Below, one piece after another: positions 51,890 through 60,348 of a stretch of DNA of 64,000 nucleotides. This DNA is from Anaerolineales bacterium (GTDB taxonomy: Bacteria > Chloroflexota > Anaerolineae > Anaerolineales > Villigracilaceae): contig JAEURJ010000014.1 in the NCBI GenBank assembly GCA_016789305.1, positions 248,001-312,000 on the forward strand, in the 5' to 3' direction. The position numbers and the translations under genes are program-made. The notes beneath the pieces are model-generated. The model ran no database searches, was not told where the DNA came from, and saw only the letters and a program-made list of their open reading frames with translations. Each line of letters begins with the position of its first letter. Positions within the stretch are counted from its first letter, which is position 1.

Positions 51890-51894
51890 ATGAG

Positions 51895-52443
51895 TTAACG
51901 GCCTCTGCGGGAAGCGACGGCTGCGAAGGCGATCATCAACACGGGCAAAAGAATCGCCACAACAACTGTATTGCCAATGAAAGCCGGGGTAAAGTAGCCG
52001 ACAAGGGCGGTGTTCCAGTCCAAACCACCGATGAATTTTTCAGTGACTGAAGCGAACAACATACCAACCGCAACACCAGCAACGCCATAACCAATGGCTT
52101 TGAGAATATCACCACGGGCTTTGAAATCCTTGATCAACGGCATAACCAGCCCGGCAACCAATCCCATCAAACCATTGCCAAGGCTCCAATTCCAGTAAAA
52201 GCCCCAGCCCATGGCAGCATCACCCAGAGTGTTGCCGATGAAACCAGCCAACAAACCGACCCAGGGTCCATAAGCGGCGCCGAAAAAGATCAACACAGCC
52301 ACGGCTGGCCGGAAGGTTACGTTCCCGGCAGCAGGAAGGGGGAAATAATTGGTGGCCAGCGATAATACGCCGTAGAGAGCCGCACCGATGGCGCCGTAGA
52401 CGACCTGGCGTGTTCCAAATTCCCAAGTGCTTTTATCGTTCAT
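51895..52443 (-). CDS. ECF transporter S component (substrate-binding membrane protein)
   Basis: A 182-aa hydrophobic protein with six spans. RQVVYGAIGAALYGVLS at the N-terminus has the small-residue helix that docks to EcfT; other marks are GNVTFRPAVAVLIFFGAAYGPWVGLLAGFIGNTLGD, as in the broad ECF S family. The vitamin cannot be assigned. AAAGGAGAAG precedes ATG 52443. The 88-bp leader after the ATPase gene carries a GTTCCC/GGGAAC hairpin; it fits no riboswitch class that I know. Confidence 0.85.
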   Translation of the reverse strand: MNDKSTWEFGTRQVVYGAIGAALYGVLSLATNYFPLPAAGNVTFRPAVAVLIFFGAAYGPWVGLLAGFIGNTLGDAAMGWGFYWNWSLGNGLMGLVAGLVMPLIKDFKARGDILKAIGYGVAGVAVGMLFASVTEKFIGGLDWNTALVGYFTPAFIGNTVVVAILLPVLMIAFAAVASRRGR

Positions 52444-52531
52444 GATTTCTTCTCCTTTAGATCAATGATTTTGAATACGGGCTGACCCTATATAGATAAA
52501 CCCTGCTCCCGTTCCCGGGTTGCAGGGAACA

Positions 52532-54175
52532 TCAAAAAGAAAAAGCAGCCAATGATTCGGCTGGTAAAAACCTTTTTGTTCTTGCAAGCAGGTCCAGGTT
52601 CAAGCGCAGAAGCGAAGTGGGGCGTACACGATACTTTAACAGAAGGTCGGTATCTTTCAGAACATCTTCCGGCTTTCCATCAGCAACAATATGCTTGTCG
52701 CCAAAAAGCAATACACGATTGGCATACGTCACTGCCAGATCCAGATCGTGTGTAATAAACAAGGTCGAGGCAAAATTTGCCGAGAGGATCGATTGCGAAT
52801 CAATCGAGGCACTGCACAACGCATCCATGAAGCGCGTGTAATTCGCAAAATCCTGTCCCGCAGTTGGTTCATCCATGATCATGATCTTTGATTGCATCGC
52901 CAGCACTGCGGCGATGGTGGTTCGTTTCTGTTGACCAAAGGACAATCCCAATGGAGGATATTCTTCGAACCCGTTCAGGTTTACCGTGGAAAGGCTTTCG
53001 GCAACAGACTTATTCATGGGTTCGATTTCAAAACCAAGGTTCTTCGGCCCAAACTCCAATTCCTCACGTACGGTCTGAGCATACAGCATGTGTGTTGGGC
53101 TTTGAAAAACATAGCCTAGCACTTTTGCAATTTGCGCAACGCTCATTTTCCGAGTATCTTCCCCTTGAATAAATACGCGGCCCGAAGTTGGTTTCAATAA
53201 CCCAATTGCATGTTTTACCAACGTGGATTTTCCTGCGCCGTTGGGACCAAGCACTGCGATCAGATCACCGCGATTGATCTTTAAATTCACATTCTGCAGG
53301 ATCAATGGGCTTTCTTCACTGTATCGAAAGCTGACATCTTCAAAAACGACGAGGGGCTCGCCTCCTTCATCAACCTTGTGTTGATGCGGCGTTTCAACAG
53401 GCTTTTTCTGTTCCTTGACTCTTTTCACCACCCATTGCGCAGGCAATTTAACCTGTGTATGATCAATTTCCGAAGGCAGGTTTTCAATCGTGCCCAGATA
53501 TTTTATACGCCCACCTTCCATGTAAAGCAGACGATCCGGATGGGTTTCGATGGCATCTTCCACACGATGTTCCACCAAAATAACTGTTTTCCCCTCATCA
53601 GCCAAACTGCGGAAGACCTCCAAAGCTTCATGTGCCGAAGCCGGGTCGAGGGAGGCAAGCGGCTCATCCAGTAACAGGATCGATGGGTTCATTGAAAGCA
53701 GTCCTGCCAGCGCCACCTTCTGCTTTTCTCCGCCGGAGAGATTGAATGTCTCCCGGTCGCGCAAATATTCGATCTTCAACCGCTTCATCGCCAGCTCGAC
53801 CCGTTCGACGATTTCATCGCGCGGCAAACCAAGATTCTCCGGCCCAAAAGCGATCTCGTTATACACGTTACTCGCCACGATCTGGCGTTCAGGATCCTGC
53901 AAAAGAGTACCCACGATCTGTGCCATTTCAGGAATCTGCATTTCGGCAACTTCCTTGCCATGCAGCAAAACACTGCCGCTTCGTTCTCCACGATAGCTGC
54001 GGGGAATCAATCCATTAATACATCTTGCCAGGGTGGTTTTCCCGCAGCCACTCGATCCGGCAATTAAAAGCAACTCGCCTTGTTTGAGCTCGAACGAAAT
54101 ATTTTCAATCGCGAGTTCCGGGCGAGTCCGATAGCGAAACGATAAATTATCTACAACAAGGGGAAAATTGCTCAT
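52532..54175 (-). CDS. energy-coupling factor ATPase, two ABC domains fused
   Basis: A 547-aa protein with tandem ABC domains corresponding to EcfA and EcfA'. Domain 1: Walker A GSSGCGKTTLARC, signature LSGGEKQKV, Walker B LLLDEPLASLDP. Domain 2 (from about 280): GPNGAGKSTLVK, signature LSFGQQKRT (variant), IMIMDEPTAG. It powers the adjacent S and T components. A single fused ATPase in place of two genes is typical of some Gram-positive and chloroflexotal ECF systems. Confidence 0.94.
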   Translation of the reverse strand: MSNFPLVVDNLSFRYRTRPELAIENISFELKQGELLLIAGSSGCGKTTLARCINGLIPRSYRGERSGSVLLHGKEVAEMQIPEMAQIVGTLLQDPERQIVASNVYNEIAFGPENLGLPRDEIVERVELAMKRLKIEYLRDRETFNLSGGEKQKVALAGLLSMNPSILLLDEPLASLDPASAHEALEVFRSLADEGKTVILVEHRVEDAIETHPDRLLYMEGGRIKYLGTIENLPSEIDHTQVKLPAQWVVKRVKEQKKPVETPHQHKVDEGGEPLVVFEDVSFRYSEESPLILQNVNLKINRGDLIAVLGPNGAGKSTLVKHAIGLLKPTSGRVFIQGEDTRKMSVAQIAKVLGYVFQSPTHMLYAQTVREELEFGPKNLGFEIEPMNKSVAESLSTVNLNGFEEYPPLGLSFGQQKRTTIAAVLAMQSKIMIMDEPTAGQDFANYTRFMDALCSASIDSQSILSANFASTLFITHDLDLAVTYANRVLLFGDKHIVADGKPEDVLKDTDLLLKYRVRPTSLLRLNLDLLARTKRFLPAESLAAFSF

Positions 54176-54301
54176 GAATTTATTTTGGGCACTTTCAACT
54201 TTATTTAGGGAATGGTTGTGATTGCCCTATTATCAAGACAATAAAAGGGAATGTCAAGTAGGAGATTGTTCGCGTAATTTTGGCTCGTTTTCGCTAAATG
54301 A

Positions 54302-54333
54302 ACAAGGCCCCGCAAGAAATTGCGGGGCCTTGT
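54302..54333. terminator. intrinsic terminator downstream of the YqaE remnant
   Basis: 13-bp arms ACAAGGCCCCGCA and complement, 6-nt loop. It follows the minus-strand unit kinase-YqaE remnant. A better T-tract lies on the plus-strand side. Confidence 0.8.
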
Positions 54334-54347
54334 TTTTGGTGAGTTAT

Positions 54348-54513
54348 TTATTTCAAAACTACGTACAAGCCGTGCAGCAGACCGGGGAGAGGCCGCCCAA
54401 AAGCGTCAAAACGACATTGATCCAGAAATCATTATCGATTTTGCCCTTCTTCAAATAGACGGCAAGCGGGGGGATAAAATAGGCACAAAATTTAAAATTT
54501 GGTACAAAATCAT
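54348..54513 (-). pseudogene. frameshifted YqaE/Pmp3 (UPF0057) small membrane protein
   Basis: Three-frame reading gives a broken 55-residue Pmp3 protein. One frame (from ATG 54513) starts MILYQILNF; a second reads AYFIPPLAVYLKKGKID and NDFWINVVLTLLGG; a third ends LPGLLHGLYVVLK then TAA (54348). Together these match the family plan (PPLAV, D-x-W-I-N-x-x-L-T-L-L-G, LPG-x-x-H-x-L-Y-V-x). The shifts fall at about 54494 and at a CTCT duplication near 54388. Either a decayed gene or assembly error. Confidence 0.7.
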
Positions 54514-54534
54514 TTACAGTACGATTGTATAAAA

Positions 54535-55761
54535 TCAATCCGCCACCACCCGTGGGAATTTTACGATAAATTCCGTGCCTTTGCCTTCCTCGGATTTCAT
54601 TTTGATCTCGCCCTTCAAGGCATTGACGATTAAATTATGGACAATCGAAAGACCAAGCCCTGTCCCGCCAATGGCCCGGCCTGTCGTAAAGAATGGCTCA
54701 AAAATCCGGGAGGCGTTTTCCTTTGATATTCCCTTTCCGCTATCGCTGATGGTCAAACGAAAGTGGTCTTCATCCTCAACCTCAAGCGTCACCGTCACCT
54801 GCCCGCCCACATTATTGGGATAGGCATATCTTTCGGCATTGGACAGAAAATTGATCATGATCTGGGAGAAGAAACCGCGATAGCCTATCCAACTCTTCTC
54901 ATCCGCCTTGAGCTTATCGATCACATTGATGGAAACGTTGTTTCTTTTCAAGCTTACGGTCATCAAGCTGATGGTTTCAGCAAGGACGTCCGAAATATTC
55001 AGCTTCTCTTTCTCCGCCACCAGTTGACTGACTGAAACCTTCTTGAAATCCTGCACCAGGGCATGGGCCCGTTCCACATTGCGGCGGATCAATTCCAACG
55101 ACTCGGCAATATCCGCCGCGCGCTGTGTGGTGATCTCGAGAGGAGCGGCCAATTCACGTGCCATGATGCTGACAGCCGTATTAATGATTCCGAGTGGAGT
55201 ATTGATCTCGTGAGCCACCCCAGCCACCATCTGAGTCAGAGCGCGTTGTTTTTCCACTTCCATTTGGGCAGCTAGGGTCCGCTTGGAAAGTGTCTCCTTA
55301 AAGTCACGATCATTCGCCGCGCGCATTTGGTCACTTAAGACGGAAAAAAATTCGATGATCTCTTCGGGGTCTGATTTTTTGATGATGTCGAGCATCATTG
55401 CGCGATCGATGGCGAGGAACTCTGAATCCTGTGTTGCTGTCACGGTGGCCTGACGGGGTTCCTTGCTGAGCATGGCAAGTTCACCAAACACTTCATACTC
55501 GGTAAACCCGCCCACGCTAATAATTTCTTTTTGCAGATCTTCCCGCTCAACTTTCACCGCCCCCTTCAGAATCAGGTACATTGTTTCAGAATGTTCACCT
55601 TGACGAAAAACCACATGATTCGCTTTTACAGAAAACTGCGGGGCTGTTTCCGCAATCTCCTTTAATTGATCCATGGACAAGGATGCGAAAAACGAAAATT
55701 TACGCAACACTTCGGGGTTAACCGGCGATTTCTTTCTGACCAGGGACAAAGTTTCAAACAT
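54535..55761 (-). CDS. histidine kinase with N-terminal cyclic-nucleotide-binding domain
   Basis: A 408-aa cytosolic kinase. Residues of about 20-150 form a CRP-type cNMP domain (FFASLSMDQLKEIAE, GEHSETMYLILKGAVKVE, EYEVFGELAMLSKEPRQATVTA). A helical linker leads to the kinase: H-box VAGVAHEINTPLG, N-box NFLSNAERYA, G-box DSGKGISKENASRIFEPFFTTG. No transmembrane segment. ATG 55761 is preferred over TTG 55776. It follows the response regulator on the same strand, so they are probably partners. Confidence 0.9.
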   Translation of the reverse strand: MFETLSLVRKKSPVNPEVLRKFSFFASLSMDQLKEIAETAPQFSVKANHVVFRQGEHSETMYLILKGAVKVEREDLQKEIISVGGFTEYEVFGELAMLSKEPRQATVTATQDSEFLAIDRAMMLDIIKKSDPEEIIEFFSVLSDQMRAANDRDFKETLSKRTLAAQMEVEKQRALTQMVAGVAHEINTPLGIINTAVSIMARELAAPLEITTQRAADIAESLELIRRNVERAHALVQDFKKVSVSQLVAEKEKLNISDVLAETISLMTVSLKRNNVSINVIDKLKADEKSWIGYRGFFSQIMINFLSNAERYAYPNNVGGQVTVTLEVEDEDHFRLTISDSGKGISKENASRIFEPFFTTGRAIGGTGLGLSIVHNLIVNALKGEIKMKSEEGKGTEFIVKFPRVVAD

Positions 55762-55778
55762 TGAATACCGCCACAAAT

Positions 55779-55822
55779 TGCACGGAGGTCACAAAAAGGA
55801 CCATTTTTGCTTCCTCCGTGCA
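55779..55822 (-). promoter_or_regulatory. intercistronic hairpin between response regulator and kinase
   Basis: Arms TGCACGGAGG and CCTCCGTGCA (10 bp) with an AAAAAGG/CCATTTTT inner pairing. No T-tract, so more likely a processing or attenuation element than a terminator. Confidence 0.5.
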
Positions 55823-55850
55823 TAAAATCGTTTTCATCATGTGAATTGTA

Positions 55851-56873
55851 TTATTTTTTCTTCTTCAACGTCTTTTTTGCAACCTTCTTAACAGGCTTTG
55901 CGGCTTTCTTTTTCGATTTCACAGCCAATTTAGGAGCCTTTTTCTTTAAAGCAGGCTTGGCTTTTTTCTTTGCCTGCGGCTTGGCAGCCTTTTTGGCTGG
56001 CTTCCCAGCCTCCGCCTTCTTTTCTGCATCGGTGATCTTTTTCCATAATGTGGAGAAAACCAACCCGCTATTGAAGGTCAACTCCAAAAGCAGCCGCGGC
56101 ATGACCATTGTAGATTCAGCTACATAGTAGTAATCGGCGGTCGTTTTGGTCTTAACGGTTTTGACCAAAATATTGCCTATCTCGTCCACCGCAAGTTTAT
56201 GCCCTTCGGGGGTTCGGATCACAGGTTCAATGGAATTCAGGCGGTCATGCAATGGCTTGATCTGATCGGGATAGTCGCTCACAGGAAGAGTCTTGTCGAA
56301 CATAAATCCTGTCACGCCTTCACCTTCCTGCGGACCCGGTTCACCAAACCAGCCTATCGATTCAAGCAATTCCTGGCGCGAGCCGGAATGCGTGATCAAA
56401 TTGGTGTTGGACATTTCCGTCATCAATGCATACCAGCTGGTAAACCATTGACGGATGCCGCTCTTTACAAGTGTGTATAATTTTTGCTCGCTCAATTCCA
56501 CTTTGGTGAAATAGCCGGAAATATCGTAATCATCGATCACTCTGCGTTCGGGGGCAATACCGGGCTGGCCGGTACGAATGAACAATTGTACGGAATGCCC
56601 GGCAGCTTCATTACGAATATATTCGCACAATTCAAGACCGGCATGATCGCTTTCCATGACCACATCCACAAGCGCCACGGCAACAATCGGTTCCGTTGAG
56701 CCTTGAAGAGTGAGCGGACCTTTCAACAGTTCTATCGCTTCCGCCTTGCTGCTGGCTGTATGAATTTTTACCGGCAAACCATATACGGTCACATCGCGCA
56801 ACGCCAGCTTGGTTACCGCCAGCACATCCGGCTCATCGTCGACAACGAGAATATTCCATTCATTAAAAAACAT
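55851..56873 (-). CDS. response regulator with extended C-terminus and Lys/Ala-rich histone H1-like tail
   Basis: A 340-aa protein. Residues 1-130 are a receiver domain: ILVVDDEPDV (acidic pair), VALVDVVMES (phospho-acceptor Asp about 59-60), IRTGQPG and GYFTKVE (Lys). The middle part (about 135-280: WYALMTEMSNTNLI, DKTLPVSDYPDQIKP) is not an HTH. The last 60 residues are KPAKKAAKPQAKKKAKP-type repeats, as in histone H1-like and HU-tail proteins, suggesting nucleic-acid or polyanion binding. It is located immediately upstream of the cNMP-kinase gene. Confidence 0.85.
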   Translation of the reverse strand: MFFNEWNILVVDDEPDVLAVTKLALRDVTVYGLPVKIHTASSKAEAIELLKGPLTLQGSTEPIVAVALVDVVMESDHAGLELCEYIRNEAAGHSVQLFIRTGQPGIAPERRVIDDYDISGYFTKVELSEQKLYTLVKSGIRQWFTSWYALMTEMSNTNLITHSGSRQELLESIGWFGEPGPQEGEGVTGFMFDKTLPVSDYPDQIKPLHDRLNSIEPVIRTPEGHKLAVDEIGNILVKTVKTKTTADYYYVAESTMVMPRLLLELTFNSGLVFSTLWKKITDAEKKAEAGKPAKKAAKPQAKKKAKPALKKKAPKLAVKSKKKAAKPVKKVAKKTLKKKK

Positions 56874-56941
56874 GGTGCCTCCTAAAAGTAGAATATGGAT
56901 ATTATAAATACACTTGTAGCCTACCGCAGGGTACGTCTGTA

Positions 56942-57976
56942 CTACACGCCGACAAGATCCACCAACGCATCATAACTTGCCGGGATTATTTTGGGGGACT
57001 TAAAAGATTCAGTAATGATCGACGGATCTTTCATGCCATGTCCCGTACATACCACCACGACTCTTTTGCCTTTCGCTTCAAACTTCCCGACAGCTGATTC
57101 TGCCAACAAGCCGGCCAGCCCCGCAGCAGACGCCGGCTCGACCCAAACCCCTTCGGCTGCCAAAATCTTCTGCGTGGACAATATTTGTTCATCGGAAACA
57201 GCGATGATGCGTCCATTGGATTCGTGTGCGGCTTCCAAAGCCTCTTCCCCACGCGCAGGTTTGCCAATGCGGATGGCAGTAGCAATTGTTTCAGGCTTTT
57301 CAACAGGGTGGCCCAACACAAGCGGAGCGGCCCCTGCGGCCTGCACGCCGAGTATTTGCGGCAATCCTTTTTGATATTGTTTAAAACCGGCCCAATACGA
57401 TGTGATATTTCCTGCATTGCCAACCGGCAAACACAACCAATCCGGCGCGGAACCCATGTCATCACAAATTTCAAACGCACCGGTCTTCTGGCCTTCGATG
57501 CGGAATGGATTAATGGAATTGACCAATGCAATCGGCGTCTTTTGTGTAATCTCCACAACAAGCGAAAGTGCATCGTCAAAAGAACCCTGGATTTGAATCA
57601 CTTCTGCTCCGTAGGCAATTGCGCCAGCTAATTTGCCTGCCGCCACTTTGCCTTCGGGAATCAACACGATGGAGCGTAATCCCGCTCGAGCGGCATACGC
57701 CGCAGCAGATGCTGCCGTGTTTCCTGTGGATGCGCAAATCACAGTCTGTGCGCCACGGCCAACAGCTTCGCTGATGGCGGCGGTCATGCCGCGATCTTTG
57801 AACGAGCCGGTTGGGTTCAGGCCTTCAAACTTGATGAACAATTCACAGCCCAGTTCCGCACTTAAACGCGGCATGGGAATCAATGGCGTATTTCCTTCAA
57901 GCAGGGAAATGGTTTTGGTGTGGGCGGGCAAATCGAGATACTGCCCGTAGCGATGGATCAGGCCCTGGTAGGTCAT
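56942..57976 (-). CDS. thrC: threonine synthase
   Basis: A 344-aa PLP enzyme forming threonine from phosphohomoserine. PLP Lys is in NPTGSFKDRGM; the phosphate-binding loop is GNAGN (LPVGNAGNITSY) with STGNTAASAAAYAARAG. ATG 57976 (MTYQGLIHRYG) has CGGAGTTGAT upstream and gives the standard length; a longer frame to 58219 overlaps divergent thrB. TATAAT at 58034-58029 on the minus strand is its likely -10. Confidence 0.95.
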   Translation of the reverse strand: MTYQGLIHRYGQYLDLPAHTKTISLLEGNTPLIPMPRLSAELGCELFIKFEGLNPTGSFKDRGMTAAISEAVGRGAQTVICASTGNTAASAAAYAARAGLRSIVLIPEGKVAAGKLAGAIAYGAEVIQIQGSFDDALSLVVEITQKTPIALVNSINPFRIEGQKTGAFEICDDMGSAPDWLCLPVGNAGNITSYWAGFKQYQKGLPQILGVQAAGAAPLVLGHPVEKPETIATAIRIGKPARGEEALEAAHESNGRIIAVSDEQILSTQKILAAEGVWVEPASAAGLAGLLAESAVGKFEAKGKRVVVVCTGHGMKDPSIITESFKSPKIIPASYDALVDLVGV

Positions 57977-58028
57977 ATCAACTCCGAGATTAAGAATGCG
58001 ATGCGTTGAGTTTAATCGAAACGAGGCG

Positions 58029-58089
58029 ATTATACCTATCCCAGTCACAAATTGGAGAAAGGAACATAATTTGCCGCCGCAGGTATAAT
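58029..58089. promoter_or_regulatory. back-to-back promoters of thrC and thrB
   Basis: GGTATAAT on the minus strand (TATAAT 58034-58029, thrC) and on the plus strand (TATAAT 58084-58089, thrB). ThrB's ATG (58097) is 7 nt from its box, without a ribosome site, so its message should be leaderless; thrC has a leader and a Shine-Dalgarno. Confidence 0.7.
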
Positions 58090-58096
58090 GTCCCCC

Positions 58097-58981
58097 ATGA
58101 TAAAAATCCGAGTCCCCGCCACATCCGCCAATTTGGGTCCAGGCTTTGACTGTCTGGGCCTTGCTTTGAATATTTGGAATGAAATTTCCTTTGAACCTGC
58201 AAATAAAATCACCTATCACGCAAAAGGCGAAGGCGCTGAAAAATTAAACAAAGGTACTAAAAATCTCCTGACCAAGGCCTTCACCTACGTCCATGAGATT
58301 TGCGGAAAGGAACTCAAGGGTTTCAATATTCAAGCGGAAAACGAAATTCTAATGAGCAGCGGACTTGGCTCAAGCGCCGCAGCGATCATCGCCGGATTGT
58401 ATGGGGCAAATGAATTACTGAACAAGCCACTCAACGAAGATGAATTATTGATCCTGGCCACAGACATGGAAGGGCATCCTGATAATGTTGCGCCGGCACT
58501 ATTAGGCGGACTTGTAGTATCTGTGACATCAGATGACGAAATCATTACCCGCCGCTATGAAATTCCCGAGTGGTCGATTGTGATTGTAAAACCAAACGTT
58601 GAATGGTTGACCAAAACGGCGCGCGCCGTATTGCCCAAATCCATCTCACGGACGGATGCAGTCTACAACATCGGCCGCGCCGTGCTGGTAGTGGATGCAT
58701 TACGAAACAGCGATCTTGAGCTTTTACAAAATGTAATGGATGACCGCCTGCATCAAACATATCGGTTGAAACATATTTCGGGCGGCATGGCTGCCTACAA
58801 GACGGCAAAACAATTTGGAGCGGCGGCGCTCTCCGGTGCGGGGCCATCCATTATTTGCTTTGTTCCCTCGGAAAAAGCGGAGCAGGCGAAAACCGAGATC
58901 ATGTTCCGTTTCGAGGAACGCGGGATCGCAACAAAAGCACTGATCACATCTCCAAGTATTCGCGGGGTCCATCGAGTATAA
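58097..58981 (+). CDS. thrB: homoserine kinase
   Basis: A 294-aa GHMP kinase phosphorylating homoserine. The substrate-binding start is VPATSANLGPGFDCLGLAL, the ATP loop LMSSGLGSSAAAIIAG, and motif 3 ALSGAGPSIICF. I use ATG 58097 (MIKIRVPAT); the ORF can be extended three residues upstream (MSP) with no support. Paired divergently with thrC. Confidence 0.95.
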   Translation: MIKIRVPATSANLGPGFDCLGLALNIWNEISFEPANKITYHAKGEGAEKLNKGTKNLLTKAFTYVHEICGKELKGFNIQAENEILMSSGLGSSAAAIIAGLYGANELLNKPLNEDELLILATDMEGHPDNVAPALLGGLVVSVTSDDEIITRRYEIPEWSIVIVKPNVEWLTKTARAVLPKSISRTDAVYNIGRAVLVVDALRNSDLELLQNVMDDRLHQTYRLKHISGGMAAYKTAKQFGAAALSGAGPSIICFVPSEKAEQAKTEIMFRFEERGIATKALITSPSIRGVHRV

Positions 58982-59015
58982 AAAAGCGCTGACCGGAAAT
59001 CTGGTCAGCGCTTTT
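58982..59015. terminator. bidirectional intrinsic terminator
   Basis: 13-bp arms (core AGCGCTGACC/GGTCAGCGCT) with an 8-nt loop, between convergent thrB and terC-like genes. Confidence 0.92.
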
Positions 59016-59023
59016 GGTTTCAA

Positions 59024-59875
59024 TTATTTTTTCCTGGCTTTTGCTTTTGTCTTCGTTTTCCTTACCGAAGTGGATTTCACTGCTACAGGTACCGGTTTCA
59101 GCTCACTTTTTGGCTCCTTGTACGGGTCACGCAAGTTAACAGGCTTAACATGGCTATCCCGTACTCGCAGATTGATCATCTCCACAAAGACCGAGAAGCC
59201 CATCGCGAAATACACATATCCCTTCGGAATATGCTGATGCAGACCTTCAACAATGAGAGTGAAGCCAATCAACAACAGGAAGCTTAATGCCAGTATCTTG
59301 ATCGTGGGGTGTTGTTCCACAAATTCGCCGATGGGACCGGCAGTGAACACCATCACGCCCGCCGCCACAACCACCGCGATCATCATAATGGCAAGTTCAT
59401 CAACCATGCCTACAGCGGTAATGACAGAATCCAATGAAAAGACAATGTCCAACAACATGATCTGAATGATCACGCTGGCAAAATTTGCGGCAACTTTTGC
59501 CGACGCCTGGCCTTCCTTTCCTTCCAGCTTGTCATGAATTTCGTGCGTGCTTTTCCACAAAAGGAAGAGACCACCGCCCAATAGGATTAAGTCACGGCCC
59601 GAAATACCGATTTTGAAGTATGGCAGGGTAAAAAGGGCTTCCTCAAGACTGATAACCCACGAAAGCGAAAGTAACAACAAAAGGCGTGTTATTACCGCAA
59701 GCATGATACCCGTGGTTCGGGCACGCTGCTGATCTTCGTGCGGGAGCTTGCCCGCAAGTATGGAAATAAAGATCACATTATCCACACCCAGCACCAATTC
59801 CAACGCCACAAGAGTGAAGAGTGCAATCCACCCTTCAATGTTTGTAACCCAATCAAAATGTGAAATTAAATCCAC
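59024..59875 (-). CDS. TerC-family integral membrane protein
   Basis: A 283-aa membrane protein with the TerC motifs LELVLGVDNVIFISILAGKL and LLDIVFSLDSVITAVGMVD, each containing conserved acidic residues, and GFSVFVEMINL. Family members are linked to Mn export or membrane-protein metalation. A Lys-rich C-terminal tail (KTKTKAKARKK) is present. GTG 59875 is chosen because AGGAG lies 8 nt upstream; an ORF extension to 59914 would cross the neighbouring terminator. Confidence 0.9.
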   Translation of the reverse strand: MDLISHFDWVTNIEGWIALFTLVALELVLGVDNVIFISILAGKLPHEDQQRARTTGIMLAVITRLLLLLSLSWVISLEEALFTLPYFKIGISGRDLILLGGGLFLLWKSTHEIHDKLEGKEGQASAKVAANFASVIIQIMLLDIVFSLDSVITAVGMVDELAIMMIAVVVAAGVMVFTAGPIGEFVEQHPTIKILALSFLLLIGFTLIVEGLHQHIPKGYVYFAMGFSVFVEMINLRVRDSHVKPVNLRDPYKEPKSELKPVPVAVKSTSVRKTKTKAKARKK

Positions 59876-59912
59876 TTTATTACTCCTGAAAAAAGATTGG
59901 ATGGATTTTACC

Positions 59913-59949
59913 AAAAAGCGCGGAAGTCTTTTCGACTTCCGCGCTTTTT
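59913..59949. terminator. intrinsic terminator after the SCP2 gene
   Basis: 16-bp arms AAAAAGCGCGGAAGTC and complement, TTTTC loop, A/T flanks. Downstream of SCP2 on the minus strand and 37 bp upstream of terC's GTG. Confidence 0.9.
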
Positions 59950-59956
59950 CTGATAT

Positions 59957-60283
59957 TTATTTAATCTTGAACATCTGCGTGAGTTTCATGGCAAGGTTTA
60001 AATCGCCTGCGAGTTTCAATTTACCTCCCATGAACGCCTGCATTCCGTCGAGTTCGCCTGTAAAGATTTTGACATAATCGGCAGAGTCGGCAGTGAGGGT
60101 CATTTTGGGGGAAGCGTGGACGCCTTGTGCAACTTCCACTTTTCCATCCTTGATCGTGGCGTACCATTCACCAGGTTCTGCACCTGTGAACTTAAACTGA
60201 ATGGTGGCATCCAACCCTGCGGCCTTCTCTGGGATAAATGCTCCTGGCATTTTGGACATGAGGTCTGCTACTGTAAGTGGCAT
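59957..60283 (-). CDS. SCP2 sterol-binding domain protein
   Basis: A 108-aa stand-alone SCP2 domain: LMSKMPGAFIPEKAAG, IQFKFTGAEPGEWYATIKDGKVEVAQG, and DYVKIFTGELDGMQAFMGGKLKLAGDLNLAMKL. These bind fatty acyl-CoA or other lipids. ATG 60283 has AAAAGGAGAAAT upstream. It follows the fadB/fadA-type genes, suggesting a role in presenting acyl-CoA substrate. Confidence 0.9.
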   Translation of the reverse strand: MPLTVADLMSKMPGAFIPEKAAGLDATIQFKFTGAEPGEWYATIKDGKVEVAQGVHASPKMTLTADSADYVKIFTGELDGMQAFMGGKLKLAGDLNLAMKLTQMFKIK

Positions 60284-60348
60284 TGGGTATTTCTCCTTTT
60301 TTTGTAAGGGCGGGGTTCTCCCACCCAAATTTTTTATTTTCTTTTAGC

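Noticed and set aside
52444..52531. Riboswitch upstream of the ECF S component
   Set aside because: A hairpin is present, but no TPP, FMN, folate, cobalamin or preQ1 core could be matched.
54222..54458. Plus-strand ORFs or a small RNA ending at the 54302-54333 hairpin
   Set aside because: No promoter or coding signal on the plus strand; the hairpin fits as terminator of the minus-strand kinase/YqaE remnant.
57977..58219. 81-residue N-terminal extension of threonine synthase
   Set aside because: It overlaps the divergent promoters and thrB; sequence is not family-like.
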